Notes: generated from the letters alone by a model not told the origin. 64,000 bases of DNA from Billgrantia sulfidoxydans (GCF_017868775.1 NZ_CP053381.1:2356001-2420000); one strand, 5' to 3'. Shown: positions 47,468 to 56,641, counted from the first letter of the stretch. Program-made: numbers and translations.

Positions 47468-48536
47468 TCACCCACTCCTTGTCTCGTCGTGTCGAACCCA
47501 CGGCCTCGATGGCCGTCTCCCGCCAGCGCCATACCGTGATCGTCAGCAGCATGACCAGTGCCACGGCCCCGGCCGTGTGCAGCAGCGCCAACCACAGCGG
47601 CAACCACAGCAGAACGTTGGCAATGCCCAACCCCAGTTGCACAACATAGGCGACGACCAGGCCCGCCAGCCAGGGTCGCATGCGCGCGTTCGCCCAATGG
47701 CGTAGCGCCAGCGTCAGCAGCGCCAGCCCCAGCAGCAGCGCGCCGATGCGGTGCCCCTGGTGGATGGCGGTGCGGGCATCGGCGTGGAGCTGGCCATACA
47801 GGTAGTTCGGCCCTACCGTCTGGGTCAGGTGGAAGCCTTCGCTCCAGTCCATCGCCGGCCACCACTGGCCGTTGCAGGTCGGGAACCCCTGGCAGGCGAT
47901 GCCGGCATAGTTGCTGGAGACCCAGCCCCCCAGCGCCAGCTGCAGCACCAGCAGCACAATGGCCACCCCCCACAGCGGCGTGAGGCGACGCCTCGGCGCT
48001 CCTGGCGCATTCCCCTTGGCAAACCGGCGCAGGCCCAGGTGCAGCCACAGGAACAGCAGCAGCACCGTGAGTCCACCCAGCAGGTGCAGCGTCACCACCT
48101 GCGGCCACAGCTTGAGCGTCACGGTGAAGGCGCCGAAGGCACCCTGCAGCAGGATCACCGCGAGCAGCGCCAGATGGATGACCCACGGGTAGCCGGCGCG
48201 GCGCCGCAGGCCGGCCCCCAGGGCCAGCAGCGCGATCACCAGCAGGCCGAGCGTCGAGGCCAGGTAGCGATGGATCATCTCGACCCAGGCCTTGAACGCC
48301 TCCAGCGGTGCATCCGGCGAATGGGCCATGGCGCGCTCGGCGTCCGGTACCACCAGGCCGCCGTAGCATCCCGGCCAGTCGGGACAGCCGAGCCCCGCAT
48401 CGACCAGCCGCGTCCAGGCGCCGATCAGCACGACGACCGTGGTGAAGACGACGCCGAGCAGGCTGAGATTCAGCAGCCAGCGCAGGCGGCGCGAATGCGA
48501 GGCCTCGAGCATCATTGGGATGGGGGCATCCTGCAT
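47460..48536 (-). CDS. ctaA: heme A synthase, CtaA/COX15 family
   Basis: A 358-residue polytopic protein with eight predicted helices. It oxidises the C8 methyl of heme O to the formyl group of heme A. The four heme-ligand regions appear as EMIHRYLAS, VTLHLLGG, HQGHRIGA and LLHTAGAV, and the Cys-containing loop LGCPDWPGCYGG is typical of the family. Three in-frame ATGs further upstream (to 48578) exist. 48536 is preferred because AGGA stands eight bases before it; this is uncertain. It lies in the oxidase operon between the 182-residue membrane protein gene and cyoE. Confidence 0.9.
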   Translation of the reverse strand: MQDAPIPMMLEASHSRRLRWLLNLSLLGVVFTTVVVLIGAWTRLVDAGLGCPDWPGCYGGLVVPDAERAMAHSPDAPLEAFKAWVEMIHRYLASTLGLLVIALLALGAGLRRRAGYPWVIHLALLAVILLQGAFGAFTVTLKLWPQVVTLHLLGGLTVLLLFLWLHLGLRRFAKGNAPGAPRRRLTPLWGVAIVLLVLQLALGGWVSSNYAGIACQGFPTCNGQWWPAMDWSEGFHLTQTVGPNYLYGQLHADARTAIHQGHRIGALLLGLALLTLALRHWANARMRPWLAGLVVAYVVQLGLGIANVLLWLPLWLALLHTAGAVALVMLLTITVWRWRETAIEAVGSTRRDKEWVNG

Positions 48537-48611
48537 GTCCGACGTCCTGGTTCCTGTCATGTACCGGTACCTTGTCATAGGGGCTTTCTGGCCGCCAGGC
48601 GGGAGGGCCGC

Positions 48612-49160
48612 TCAGTGTCGCTCGCCGTCCAGCTGGGTCACCGCACGCCGGTCCGGATTGCGTTTCAACAGGTGGCCGAGATCGTCGAACACGTCGCGCT
48701 GCGACACCCCCTTCGCGTAACTCAGGACCGCCCGCCCTTCGGGGTCGAGCAGCCAGATGTCGCCCGGCTCCTGCCACTCGGGACGCTCCCGCCACTGGGT
48801 CACCGTTTCACCCGGCAGGGCCTCCGGCGTCCCGCCGATCCGCAGCCGGCTGACGCGCGGCGCTTCCCGCCCCAGCGCACGGTGCATGCGCCACCAGCGG
48901 TCCGCTTCGGCGCTGCAGTCGCGGCTACAGTCGAACGCCAGGATCCAGTCGCCGCCGTCCAGCGTCGCATGGCGCTCCTCCAGCGGCCACTCCGCCAGCA
49001 CCGGCACGGCGGGCGCCAGCTCGCCGTGCGCCGTGCGCTGCTCGGGAATGCCGATGCGCCACTGCACCATGACCCAGGCCGTCACCATCGGCAGGGCGAA
49101 GACCGCGATCAGGGCGAACAGCTTGAGGCGCTGGCGTTGTACGTTCATTGCGTGCTGCAC
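48612..49160 (-). CDS. membrane-anchored thioredoxin-fold-like protein of the oxidase operon
   Basis: A 182-residue protein with one N-terminal transmembrane helix (about 12-33) and a soluble domain outside the membrane. The pattern WILAFDCSRDCSAEADRWWRMHRALG... and DIWLLDPEGRAVLSY resembles the thioredoxin-like proteins found in the same place in Pseudomonas cox operons. The Cys pair is spaced CSRDC, not SCO1-like CxxxC with the downstream His. A role in oxidase assembly is inferred from position only. The start is GTG at 49160, supported by GGGAG six bases upstream; the ATG at 49148 is an alternative. The gap to SURF1 is 12 bp. Confidence 0.7.
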   Translation of the reverse strand: MQHAMNVQRQRLKLFALIAVFALPMVTAWVMVQWRIGIPEQRTAHGELAPAVPVLAEWPLEERHATLDGGDWILAFDCSRDCSAEADRWWRMHRALGREAPRVSRLRIGGTPEALPGETVTQWRERPEWQEPGDIWLLDPEGRAVLSYAKGVSQRDVFDDLGHLLKRNPDRRAVTQLDGERH

Positions 49161-49172
49161 GAAGATCTCCCG

Positions 49173-49928
49173 CTAGTTGTCGCTGCCCGGGGCATCGCGA
49201 CCGGCCCGCCGTTCGCTGGCCAGTCGGTGCCCCCCGATGAGCATCACCGCCAGCGCTGCCAGCGCCAGCCCCCACCACTGCACCGCATAGCCGACGTGCC
49301 GCCCGGGCGGCACCACGCTGGGCTGCCACCAAGGCGCCAGCCGCCCCGGCCCCTCCTCGAGATGCAGCCAACCCGGGTGAGCGAAGCCCCCCGGCAGGTC
49401 CCACTCTGCGAGGTCGATGCGCTGCAGGCGCTGGCCTTCACGGTTCGGTCCGAACAGCGGCGGCCCGTCCCCGGCGGCCTGCCAACGCCCGTGCACGCGC
49501 ACCTCGCCCGCGGGAGTCGCGGCGGTCGGCGTCTCGCGGCTCGGGCCCGTGGGCAGGAAGCCGCGCTGCACCAGCCACAGGCGCCCCGCCTCGTCGCGCA
49601 GCGGCGTGAGCACGGCCACGCCGAGCTGCCCTTCGTGGGTGCGGTTGTCGAGAAACAGGGTCTCCTGGGCCAGGTATTCGCCGCGCAGGGTCAGGCGGGC
49701 GCCCTCCGGCGGCATCTCGCTGGGTGACTCCAGCGTTGGCGCCGCGTCGAGCCGGGCCAGGTAGCGGCGCTTGTCGTCGGCCCGTTCCCACTGCCATAGT
49801 CCGAGGCACAGCCCCACAGTCACCAACAACGACCAGAGCAGGTACCACAGGCCCAGCCGCCCCCCGGGCAGACGCGGCGTCGGCCTCCCGCCTGCCTTGG
49901 CTCCCTGACCTTCGATGGAGTGCCCCAT
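49173..49928 (-). CDS. SURF1 family cytochrome oxidase assembly protein
   Basis: A 251-residue SURF1 protein, with transmembrane helices at about 31-47 and 222-238 around a periplasmic domain. Family features are GLGLWQWERADDKRRYLARL-like start of the loop (LGLWQWERADDKR), FLDNRTHEGQLGVAVLTPL and VGYAVQWWGLALAALA. It helps insert heme A into subunit I. Its ATG (49928-49926) interlocks with the start codon of the plus-strand DUF2909 gene at a shared CATG. No better start is evident, because the next in-frame ATG lies after the first helix. Confidence 0.88.
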   Translation of the reverse strand: MGHSIEGQGAKAGGRPTPRLPGGRLGLWYLLWSLLVTVGLCLGLWQWERADDKRRYLARLDAAPTLESPSEMPPEGARLTLRGEYLAQETLFLDNRTHEGQLGVAVLTPLRDEAGRLWLVQRGFLPTGPSRETPTAATPAGEVRVHGRWQAAGDGPPLFGPNREGQRLQRIDLAEWDLPGGFAHPGWLHLEEGPGRLAPWWQPSVVPPGRHVGYAVQWWGLALAALAVMLIGGHRLASERRAGRDAPGSDN

Positions 49929-50124
49929 GTTTCTCAAGACCCTGATCGCCGTTCTGTTCCTGGCCATGCTGGCCAGCCTGGCAGCCGGCGTCGGTTTCCT
50001 GCTGCGCGACGACAGCCAGTCCCGCCGCCTGCTGATCTCGCTGAAGGTTCGCGTCACCCTCGCGGCGCTGCTGATCGCCCTGCTCTTCTACGGCTTCTTC
50101 TTCGGCGGCCTGGGCGAGGCATGA
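49927..50124 (+). CDS. DUF2909 family twin-transmembrane protein
   Basis: A 65-residue protein made of two transmembrane helices (about 3-24 and 43-63) joined by a short charged loop DDSQSRRLLISLKVR. This is the twin-transmembrane DUF2909 type regularly found in cox clusters. It is the only plus-strand gene in the oxidase cluster. GGAG six bases before the ATG lies inside the SURF1 coding sequence on the other strand. Function unknown; presumably oxidase-associated. Confidence 0.8.
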   Translation: MFLKTLIAVLFLAMLASLAAGVGFLLRDDSQSRRLLISLKVRVTLAALLIALLFYGFFFGGLGEA

Positions 50125-50140
50125 ACCCGGGCCGCCGCCA

Positions 50141-50998
50141 TCAGAAGACGTAGACGAAGATGAACAGCCCCACCCAGACCACGTCGACGAAGTGCCAGTA
50201 CCAGCTCGACGCCTCGAAGCCGAAGTGCTCCTCCGGGGTGAAGTGGCGCCGCATGATCCGCACCAGCATGACCATCAGTATGATCGTGCCGATGATGACG
50301 TGCAGCCCGTGGAAACCGGTGAGGATGAAGAAGGTCGCGCCGTAGATGCCGGCCTGCAGGGTGATGCCGTAGTGGGCATAGGCTTCGTAGTACTCGACGG
50401 CCTGGATGGTGATGAAGCACAGCCCCAGCAGCACGGTTCCGGCCAACCAGTTGCGGCACACCTTGCGGTGGCCCTCCTTCAACGCCTCATGAGCCACGGT
50501 CAGGGTGATGCTCGACGACACCAGGATCAGGGTATTGACCAGCGGCAGCTGCCACGGGCTGAAGACCTGGGCGGGCCCGGCCACCGAGGAGTCGGGCGGG
50601 CTGAGCAGCGGCCAGTGCGCAGTGAATTCCGGCCACAGCAGCGCCGTGGCGCCCTTGGTGCCCTCGCCGCCCAGCCACGGCAGGGCAAAGGTCCGCACGT
50701 AGAAGAGCGCGCCGAAGAAAGCGGCGAAGAACATCACTTCGGAGAAGATGAACCAGCCCATCCCCCAGCGGAAGGAGCGATCCATCTGGGCATCGTAGAG
50801 GCCGCTGCGAGATTCGTTCACCACATCGCGGAACCACAGCGCCATGACCGCCAGCACGCCGACCAGGCCGATCGCCACGACCACCGTGCCACGCCCATGG
50901 ACCAGCAGCATGCCGATGCCGACCATCATCACGCCGAGAGCCAGGGAACCCAGCGCCGGCCACTTGCTCGTTGCGGGTACGTAGTAACTGCCACTCAT
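50141..50998 (-). CDS. ctaE: cytochrome c oxidase subunit III
   Basis: A 285-residue subunit III with seven predicted helices. Visible family blocks are GWFIFSEVMFFAAFFGALFYVR (about residues 82-103), AYGITLQAG-like AHYGITLQAGIYGATFFILTGFHGLHVIIG, and the C-terminal SSWYWHFVDVVWVGLFIFVYVF. The conserved Glu in SEVMFF is present. It stabilises the oxidase core and proton uptake. The start overlaps ctaG by ATGA. Confidence 0.95.
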   Translation of the reverse strand: MSGSYYVPATSKWPALGSLALGVMMVGIGMLLVHGRGTVVVAIGLVGVLAVMALWFRDVVNESRSGLYDAQMDRSFRWGMGWFIFSEVMFFAAFFGALFYVRTFALPWLGGEGTKGATALLWPEFTAHWPLLSPPDSSVAGPAQVFSPWQLPLVNTLILVSSSITLTVAHEALKEGHRKVCRNWLAGTVLLGLCFITIQAVEYYEAYAHYGITLQAGIYGATFFILTGFHGLHVIIGTIILMVMLVRIMRRHFTPEEHFGFEASSWYWHFVDVVWVGLFIFVYVF

Positions 50999-51588
50999 GC
51001 CTCTTCTCCTTGTTTGGTCTGCACGGCCACCTGCAGCGGCTCCTGCTTGCCCTCGACGGGATAGAGGGTATAGACCAGGGTGACGGTATGAACTTCGGGG
51101 GGAAGATCGCGCGCCAGCTGGAACACCAGCGGCAGCTCGATTCGTTCGCCCGCCTGCAGTTGCTGCTCCTCGAAGCAGAAGCAGCTCGTCTTGCGTACGT
51201 GACGCGTGGCGCTGGATGGCGAGACGCTGGGTACCGCGCGCCCCCAGCTCTCGGCATCGCTCTGGTTGCGGAAGATGAAGTTGACCTCGGAGGTCTGCCC
51301 CGGGTGGAGCCGCACCTGGCGCGTTTCCGCCTCCATGCGCCAGGGCAGCCCGGTGCCGTTGCGGGTGATGAACTGCACGGTCACCATGCGCGATTCATCG
51401 ACCTCCTCGTTGACGATGGCCCGGGCAGTGGTATCCACCTTGCCGTTGATGCCCGTCAGCCGGCAGAAGGCGTCGTACATCGGCACCAGCGCAAAGGCGA
51501 AGGCAAACATGCCGACCAGCGCCGCCACGGTGCGCCACACCGTACGCCGCACCCCTGCCTGGCGCGCTTCAGTCTCGTTGCGGCTCAT
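50995..51588 (-). CDS. ctaG: cytochrome c oxidase assembly protein CtaG (Cox11)
   Basis: A 197-residue copper chaperone that delivers CuB to subunit I. One N-terminal transmembrane helix (about 20-40) is followed by YDAFCRLTGINGK and a periplasmic immunoglobulin-like domain. The copper-binding CFCF motif is in RKTSCFCFEEQ (about 134-144). It lies between ctaD (37 bp gap) and ctaE. Confidence 0.95.
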   Translation of the reverse strand: MSRNETEARQAGVRRTVWRTVAALVGMFAFAFALVPMYDAFCRLTGINGKVDTTARAIVNEEVDESRMVTVQFITRNGTGLPWRMEAETRQVRLHPGQTSEVNFIFRNQSDAESWGRAVPSVSPSSATRHVRKTSCFCFEEQQLQAGERIELPLVFQLARDLPPEVHTVTLVYTLYPVEGKQEPLQVAVQTKQGEEA

Positions 51589-51625
51589 GCGTCACTCCTC
51601 CTCGCCCGGCGCCGACCGGCCGGCC

Positions 51626-53263
51626 TCAGTGGGCCGGGCGCTCGAAGGTCGGCGGCGTCTCGAACGTGTGCAGCGGTGCCGGGCTGGGCACGCTCCACTC
51701 GAGGTCGGTCGCGTACTCGCCCCAGGCCTGGGCCGGCGCCTTCCTGCCACCGCGCACGCAGAGCACGATCACGGCGACGAACAGCAGCTGGGAGAAGCCG
51801 AAGATGAAGGCCCCGAGCGACGACGCCAGGTTGAAGTCGGCGAACTGCAGCGCGTAGTCGGGAATACGCCGCGGCATCCCGGCCAGCCCCGAGAAGTGCA
51901 TGGGGAAGAAGGTCAGGTTGACGCCGATCACCGAGAGCCAGAAGTGCCACTGCGACAGACGTTCATTGGGGTAGTGCCCGGTCCACTTCGGCAGCCAGTA
52001 GTAGGCCCCGGCCAGGATCGCGAAGATCGCGCCCGGCACCAGCACGTAGTGGAAGTGCGCCACCACGAAGTAGGTGTCGTGGTACTGGAAATCGGCCGGT
52101 GCAATGGCCAGCATCAGCCCCGAGAAGCCGCCGATGGTGAACTGCACGACGAACGCCAGGGCGAACAGCATCGGCGGCTCGAAGCTGATCGAACCGCGGA
52201 ACATGGTCGCCACCCAGTTGAACACCTTCACCCCGGTGGGCACCGCGATCAGCATGGTCGCGTACATGAAGAACAGCTGGCCGACCAGCGGCATCCCCAC
52301 GGCGAACATGTGGTGGCCCCACACCACGAACGAGAGGATGGCGATCGCCGCGACGGCGTACACCATCGAGGCATAGCCGAACAGGCGCTTGCGCGAGAAG
52401 GTCGGGATGATCGCCGAGACGATGCCGAACGCCGGCAGGATCATGATGTAGACCTCGGGATGGCCGAAGAACCAGAACAGGTGCTGGAACAGCACCGGGT
52501 CGCCACCGCCCGCGGCATTGAAGAAGCTGGTGCCGAAGTTGATGTCCATCAGCATCATGGTGATCACACCGGCCAGCACCGGCATCACCGCGATCAGCAG
52601 GAACGCCGTGATCAGCCAGGTCCAGACGAACAGCGGCATGTCCATCAGGCGCATGCCGGGGGCGCGCATGTTGAGGATGGTGGCGATGATGTTGATCGCG
52701 CCCAGGATCGAGCTGATGCCCGCGATGTGCAGGGAGAGAATGAAGAAGGTCGTCGACGGCGGTGCGTAGGTGGTCGACAGCGGCGCGTAGAAGGTCCAGC
52801 CGAAGTTCGGCCCGCCGCCCGGCATCAGCAGCGTCGAAAGCAGCAGGCAGAAGGCCACCGGCAGCAGCCAGAAGCTGAAGTTGTTGAGTCGCGGCAGGGC
52901 CATGTCGGGCGCACCGATCTGCAGCGGGATCATCCAGTTGGCCAACCCGGTGAAGGCCGGCATGACCGCCGCGAAGACCATGACCAGGCCGTGCATGGTG
53001 GTCATCTGGTTGAAGAACTCGGGCCTGACGAACTGCAGGCCGGGTTGGAACAGCTCGAGTCGCACCACCAGCGCGAAGATGCCGCCGATGAAGAACATCG
53101 TCAGCGAGAAGATCAGGTAGAGCGTACCGATCTCCTTGTGGTTGGTGGTCAGCAACCAGCGCAGGATGCCCTTCGGCGGGGCATGGTGGGCATGTCCATG
53201 CCCGGCTTCCGCGGCGGTGCTGCTCTGCTCTAGCGTCGGTTGAGGAGGTACCTTCGGGGCCAT
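51626..53263 (-). CDS. ctaD: cytochrome c oxidase subunit I (aa3 type)
   Basis: A 545-residue catalytic subunit with twelve predicted helices. The heme a ligand region is [10 protein letters not shown] (His near residue 90). The CuB/cross-link region is [19 protein letters not shown], in which the Tyr of PEVY is the cross-linked one, so this is a type A heme-copper oxidase. [11 protein letters not shown] holds the paired CuB His, and [11 protein letters not shown] holds the heme a3/a ligands. The His-rich N-terminal tail (HGHAHHAPP) precedes the first helix. It lies between ctaC and ctaG. Confidence 0.97.
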   Translation of the reverse strand: MAPKVPPQPTLEQSSTAAEAGHGHAHHAPPKGILRWLLTTNHKEIGTLYLIFSLTMFFIGGIFALVVRLELFQPGLQFVRPEFFNQMTTMHGLVMVFAAVMPAFTGLANWMIPLQIGAPDMALPRLNNFSFWLLPVAFCLLLSTLLMPGGGPNFGWTFYAPLSTTYAPPSTTFFILSLHIAGISSILGAINIIATILNMRAPGMRLMDMPLFVWTWLITAFLLIAVMPVLAGVITMMLMDINFGTSFFNAAGGGDPVLFQHLFWFFGHPEVYIMILPAFGIVSAIIPTFSRKRLFGYASMVYAVAAIAILSFVVWGHHMFAVGMPLVGQLFFMYATMLIAVPTGVKVFNWVATMFRGSISFEPPMLFALAFVVQFTIGGFSGLMLAIAPADFQYHDTYFVVAHFHYVLVPGAIFAILAGAYYWLPKWTGHYPNERLSQWHFWLSVIGVNLTFFPMHFSGLAGMPRRIPDYALQFADFNLASSLGAFIFGFSQLLFVAVIVLCVRGGRKAPAQAWGEYATDLEWSVPSPAPLHTFETPPTFERPAH

Positions 53264-53338
53264 CGGACTACTCCATGAACATTGTCTTGTTATAGCGCGG
53301 CAAGTCGGGGTGGCACGGCGCCAACGCCGTGCCTGCCG

Positions 53339-54457
53339 TCACTCCTCCAGCCGTTCGGCGATCTCCGCGGGCTGAACCACTTCACCGGTATCGTTGCCCC
53401 AGGCGTTGCGCGTGAAGGTGAGCACCGAGGCCAGTTCGACAGGGTTGAGCGTGTTGCGGAACGCCGGCATGGCGGAGCCGGACACGCCGTTCATCACGGT
53501 GGTGATGTGCCAGTCCTTGTCCGAGATGAGCTGCTCGTTGCCGGCCAGGGCCGGGAAGGCGGGCGGTGACCCCTGACCCTCGGGCTGGTGGCAGGAGGCG
53601 CAGATGCTGCCGTAGATGCCCTCGCCGCGCTCCATCAATTCGTCCATCTCCCACTCGCGGTCGATGCCCATGGCTTCCTCGGCCGCGGCCTCCTTGCGCT
53701 CGGCCAGCCAGGTGTCGAACTCCTCCTCCTCGACCGCCTGGACGACGACCGGCATGAAGCCGTGGTCGACGCCACACAGCTCGGCACACTGCCCGCGGTA
53801 GATACCGGGCTCCTGGATCTCCACCCAGTTCTCGTTGACGAAGCCGGGGATGGCATCCTGCTTGACGGCGAGTTCGGGCACCCACCAGGCATGCATGACG
53901 TCGTCGGAGGTAAAGAGGAAACGGACCTTGCGGTTGATCGGCAGCACGAGCGGCTCGTCGACTTCGAGCAGGTAGTGCTCGCCGCGCTGCTCCTCGCCGC
54001 GAATCTGCGCCCTGGGGGTGGCCAGGTTGGAATTGAAGGAGACGTCCTCGCCGAGATACTCGTAGCGCCAGCGCCACTGCTGGCCGGTGACCATCACGTC
54101 CAGCTCGGCTTCGGAGGGGTCGTAGATCTTCTGCAGCGTCGCCGTGGCGGGCACCGCCATGCCGATCAGGATCAACAGCGGCACGATGGTCCAGATGACC
54201 TCGACGGTGGTGTTCTCGTGGAAGTTGGCGGCCTTGGCCCCCCTGGAGTGGCGAAACTTGAACAGGGAATAGAACATCACCCCGAACACGACCACGCCAA
54301 TGACCACGCAGATCCAGAAGATGGTCATGTGCAGGCCGTAGATTTCGCCGCTGAGGCTCGAGACCCCAACGGGCATGTTCCAGCCGTTAGCCAGAGCCAC
54401 CTGGCTCGAGCCGACAAGGGCCAAGCCCCCTGCCAACCAGACGAGCAGAGTGCGCAT
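53339..54457 (-). CDS. ctaC: cytochrome c oxidase subunit II with fused cytochrome c domain
   Basis: A 372-residue caa3-like subunit II. A signal peptide (about 1-23, ALA) is followed by two transmembrane helices and the CuA domain: DDVMHAWWVPE gives one His ligand and GQCAELCGVDHGFM gives both Cys, the second His and Met. After an acidic linker, a class I cytochrome c domain with CASCH (about residue 288) and a distal Met in GSAMPAF is present, so electrons may enter through a built-in heme c. It is the first gene of the oxidase operon, with a promoter candidate about 100 bp upstream. Confidence 0.95.
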   Translation of the reverse strand: MRTLLVWLAGGLALVGSSQVALANGWNMPVGVSSLSGEIYGLHMTIFWICVVIGVVVFGVMFYSLFKFRHSRGAKAANFHENTTVEVIWTIVPLLILIGMAVPATATLQKIYDPSEAELDVMVTGQQWRWRYEYLGEDVSFNSNLATPRAQIRGEEQRGEHYLLEVDEPLVLPINRKVRFLFTSDDVMHAWWVPELAVKQDAIPGFVNENWVEIQEPGIYRGQCAELCGVDHGFMPVVVQAVEEEEFDTWLAERKEAAAEEAMGIDREWEMDELMERGEGIYGSICASCHQPEGQGSPPAFPALAGNEQLISDKDWHITTVMNGVSGSAMPAFRNTLNPVELASVLTFTRNAWGNDTGEVVQPAEIAERLEE

Positions 54458-54553
54458 CGACGCCTCCCGAAGTTGTAGTTGTGTCGGAACGGCAACCCCG
54501 AAGGTCAGGGAACGGGGGTTCTCCTCCTGAGAACATTAGCCGCTTCTTCATCG

Positions 54554-54581
54554 AGTATAGAGATCTCATCTCGAAAGTCAC
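54554..54581 (-). promoter_or_regulatory. candidate sigma70 promoter of the cytochrome oxidase operon
   Basis: On the minus strand TATACT (54554-54559, five of six to consensus) follows GTGACT (54576-54581, four of six) after 16 bp. It lies about 100 bp before ctaC. Confidence 0.45.
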
Positions 54582-54635
54582 TGCCTTGGCCTAAGCCTTC
54601 TGGCTAACGCGCCAATCAACGCAACGCCGGCGTCG

Positions 54636-54809
54636 TCAGCCTGCGGCAAGCGTGGCCACCAGGGCAATCAACCCCACCAGCACGGCCCCCAGCACGATGC
54701 CGGTGACGATGAAGGCGATCGGGTTGCCCTTTTCGAAGTCCTTCAGCCGCTGCTGCTCACGCTGTACGCCAAGAAAGGCGGCCAGGACGGATTTGACGAC
54801 TTCCCACAT
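54636..54809 (-). CDS. DUF2970 family small membrane protein
   Basis: A 57-residue protein. The N-terminal WEVVKSVLAAFLGVQREQQRLKDFEKG is the DUF2970 signature, and one transmembrane helix (about 30-54) ends the protein. GGGAG stands seven bases before the start at 54809; longer in-frame starts lack such a site. Such genes are often found near cox clusters; function unknown. Confidence 0.8.
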   Translation of the reverse strand: MWEVVKSVLAAFLGVQREQQRLKDFEKGNPIAFIVTGIVLGAVLVGLIALVATLAAG

Positions 54810-54998
54810 GACCAAGCTCCCTCTGCCGCTCGCCTTGTTGCAGCATGCCATGAATGGAGGGCAAACAGACAAGCCCTCGAAAGATGAAAATTTCATGACG
54901 CAGCGCAGCAAAAAACCTGTAGACCGTGCCGGCCGTGGACTACACTCAAAACCACTATCGCACACCCCCGGTTACCCTTCGATTGGAGCTTTCACCCC

Positions 54999-55361
54999 AT
55001 GGCCAGCACGACCCCTTCCCACCCTCACAGTCATACCCCTGCGTTCGGCGCTTCACAACCCATGATCGAATGGTGGTCGCAACAGTGCATGCAGGGCTTT
55101 GCCCCGGTGACACGCTTCCAGCTTGCCTGGATGGAGTGCACTTGCGAGATGCTGCAGCAGGAGGCGCGCTTTTTTGCCGCCCTTTCGGCTGCCGGCGAGC
55201 AACTCAACCATTGCTACGAGACCCACGGCGCCGATCCGGAAAAGATGCAGGAGTGCTATAAGGAAATCGCCCGCGAGGTTGCCGACCATCATATGGAGCG
55301 GCTCAAGCAGGTAGCGATTCTTCCCCAGGAATTCCGGCGTCGTATCTGGGAAGAGATCTGA
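54999..55361 (+). CDS. hypothetical small alpha-helical protein, Cys- and His-containing
   Basis: A 120-residue soluble protein I do not recognise. After a His/Pro/Ser-rich N-terminus (about 1-20) it appears fully helical (WWSQQCMQGFAPVTRFQLAW, MLQQEARFFAALSAAGEQL, EKMQECYKEIAREVADHHME). Five Cys are spread through the helices, two of them in ECTCEM. The helix pattern recalls small phasin-like granule proteins, but I see no firm match. GGAG stands ten bases before the ATG, and a terminator follows the stop, so it is a single-gene unit divergent from the DUF2970 gene. Confidence 0.7.
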   Translation: MASTTPSHPHSHTPAFGASQPMIEWWSQQCMQGFAPVTRFQLAWMECTCEMLQQEARFFAALSAAGEQLNHCYETHGADPEKMQECYKEIAREVADHHMERLKQVAILPQEFRRRIWEEI

Positions 55362-55405
55362 GCGGGCCAGCCCGTATGGCACATGACAACAGGCTGGCCG
55401 AAACG

Positions 55406-55445
55406 AAAAACCGCCACCCGGAATGATCCGTCAGTGGCGGTTTTT
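55406..55445. terminator. bidirectional terminator between the hypothetical gene and tRNA-Pro
   Basis: Twelve-bp arms 55406-55417 (AAAAACCGCCAC) and 55434-55445 with a 16-base interior. The A-run on one side and T-run on the other make it usable by both the plus-strand gene and the minus-strand tRNA. Confidence 0.8.
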
Positions 55446-55456
55446 CTCGAATCGAG

Positions 55457-55533
55457 TGGTCGGAGCGACAGGATTCGAACCTGCGACCTCTGCAACCCCA
55501 TTGCAGCGCGCTACCAAGCTGCGCCACGCTCCG
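55457..55533 (-). tRNA. tRNA-Pro (anticodon GGG)
   Basis: A 77-nt minus-strand cloverleaf with encoded CCA. The acceptor stem CGGAGCG/CGCTCCG pairs fully. The D arm has GCGC-AGCTTGGTA-GCGC, the anticodon stem CTGCA/TGCAG closes the loop ATGGGGT (anticodon GGG), and the T arm has GCAGG-TTCGAAT-CCTGT. The sequence is very like E. coli proL. Confidence 0.95.
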
Positions 55534-55649
55534 ACATTTGCTGACCGAATCGCCGCCAGGCGGCCTGGCGATATTCGATCATTCCCGCGCTGACCGGCCC
55601 TGCCGGCGCCCCGAGAACGAGGCGTATACTAGCGCGTTCAGGGGCAAAT

Positions 55650-55672
55650 GGAAAGTCCCTTTTGTACTTTCC
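55650..55672. promoter_or_regulatory. dyad upstream of kduD, possible operator
   Basis: GGAAAGT (55650-55656) and ACTTTCC (55666-55672) form a perfect 7-bp dyad with a 9-bp spacer, about 150 bp before the kduD start. In the 287-bp gap after the tRNA it is the clearest symmetrical element. Binding protein unknown. Confidence 0.3.
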
Positions 55673-55820
55673 TTTCAGTTGGTTGGCTGGACACCGGGCC
55701 GGCCGGCGGCGCTCGCCGCCGCCGCCGGGGAGGGAGCCGGCCGTCGACGGCCTCGCCCCTCGGGCGGGATCGGCGCTATCTTCTCCCCTGCACCCATCAC
55801 TACGCAGAGGGAGGAGCCGC

Positions 55821-56573
55821 ATGACACGCTTTTCACTGGAAGGACGGGTCGCCATGGTCACCGGCTGCAACAAGGGCCTCGGCCAGGGCATCGCCGTGGC
55901 CCTGGCCGAGGCCGGCGCCGACATCGTCGGCGTCAATCGCCGCGCCGCCGAGGAGACCCGCGAGCGCATCGCATCCCTCGGGCGCCGCTACGTCAATCTC
56001 GAGGCCCGGCTGGGCCACGACCCGGCGGAGGAGATCGTCGACCGGGCCATCGCCGACCTGGGCCGCGTCGACATTCTCGTCAACAATGCGGGCACGATCC
56101 GGCGCGCCCCGGCCCTGGCGTTCACCGAAGCGGACTGGGACGAGGTGATGAACGTCAACCTCAAGGCCGCCTTCTTCCTCAGCCAGCAGGTCGCCCGCCG
56201 CCTGGTCGAGCGCAAGGCGCCGGGGCGTATCGTCAACGTCGCCTCGGTGCTCTCCTTCCAGGGCGGCATCCGCGTGCCCTCCTACACCGCCAGCAAGAGC
56301 GGCCTACTCGGGCTGACCCGCCTGCTGGCCAACGAGTGGGCCACCCACGGCATCACCGTCAACGCCATCGCCCCGGGCTACATGGCCACCGACAACACCC
56401 AGGCGCTGCGTGAGGACGAGGAACGCAGCGCCGAGATCCTCGGCCGCATTCCCGCCGGCCGCTGGGGCACCCCGGACGATCTCGCCGGGGCCGTGATCTT
56501 CCTCTGCTCCGATGCCGCCGGCTACGTCAACGGGCATGCCCTTGCGGTCGATGGCGGCTGGCTCGCCCGCTGA
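55821..56573 (+). CDS. kduD: KduD-type short-chain dehydrogenase (2-dehydro-3-deoxy-D-gluconate 5-dehydrogenase family)
   Basis: A 250-residue SDR. The cofactor loop is TGCNKGLGQG (about 14-23) and NNAG is near residue 90. The catalytic region is SVLSFQGGIRVPSYTASKSG (about 142-161) with Ser, Tyr and Lys in place. FQGGIRVPSYTASKSG, ANEWA and NAIAPGYMATDNTQ are the hallmarks of KduD. E. coli KduD interconverts 2,5-diketo-3-deoxygluconate and 2-keto-3-deoxygluconate. GGAG stands four bases before the ATG. It is the first gene of a sugar-acid operon, but a 158-bp gap separates it from the next gene. Confidence 0.88.
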   Translation: MTRFSLEGRVAMVTGCNKGLGQGIAVALAEAGADIVGVNRRAAEETRERIASLGRRYVNLEARLGHDPAEEIVDRAIADLGRVDILVNNAGTIRRAPALAFTEADWDEVMNVNLKAAFFLSQQVARRLVERKAPGRIVNVASVLSFQGGIRVPSYTASKSGLLGLTRLLANEWATHGITVNAIAPGYMATDNTQALREDEERSAEILGRIPAGRWGTPDDLAGAVIFLCSDAAGYVNGHALAVDGGWLAR

Positions 56574-56641
56574 TCGCTGCGCCTCGGCGCCAAGTTGCAT
56601 TTCGCCGGGGCTGGGCCATAATCGGGATGAACGTCAGGCTA

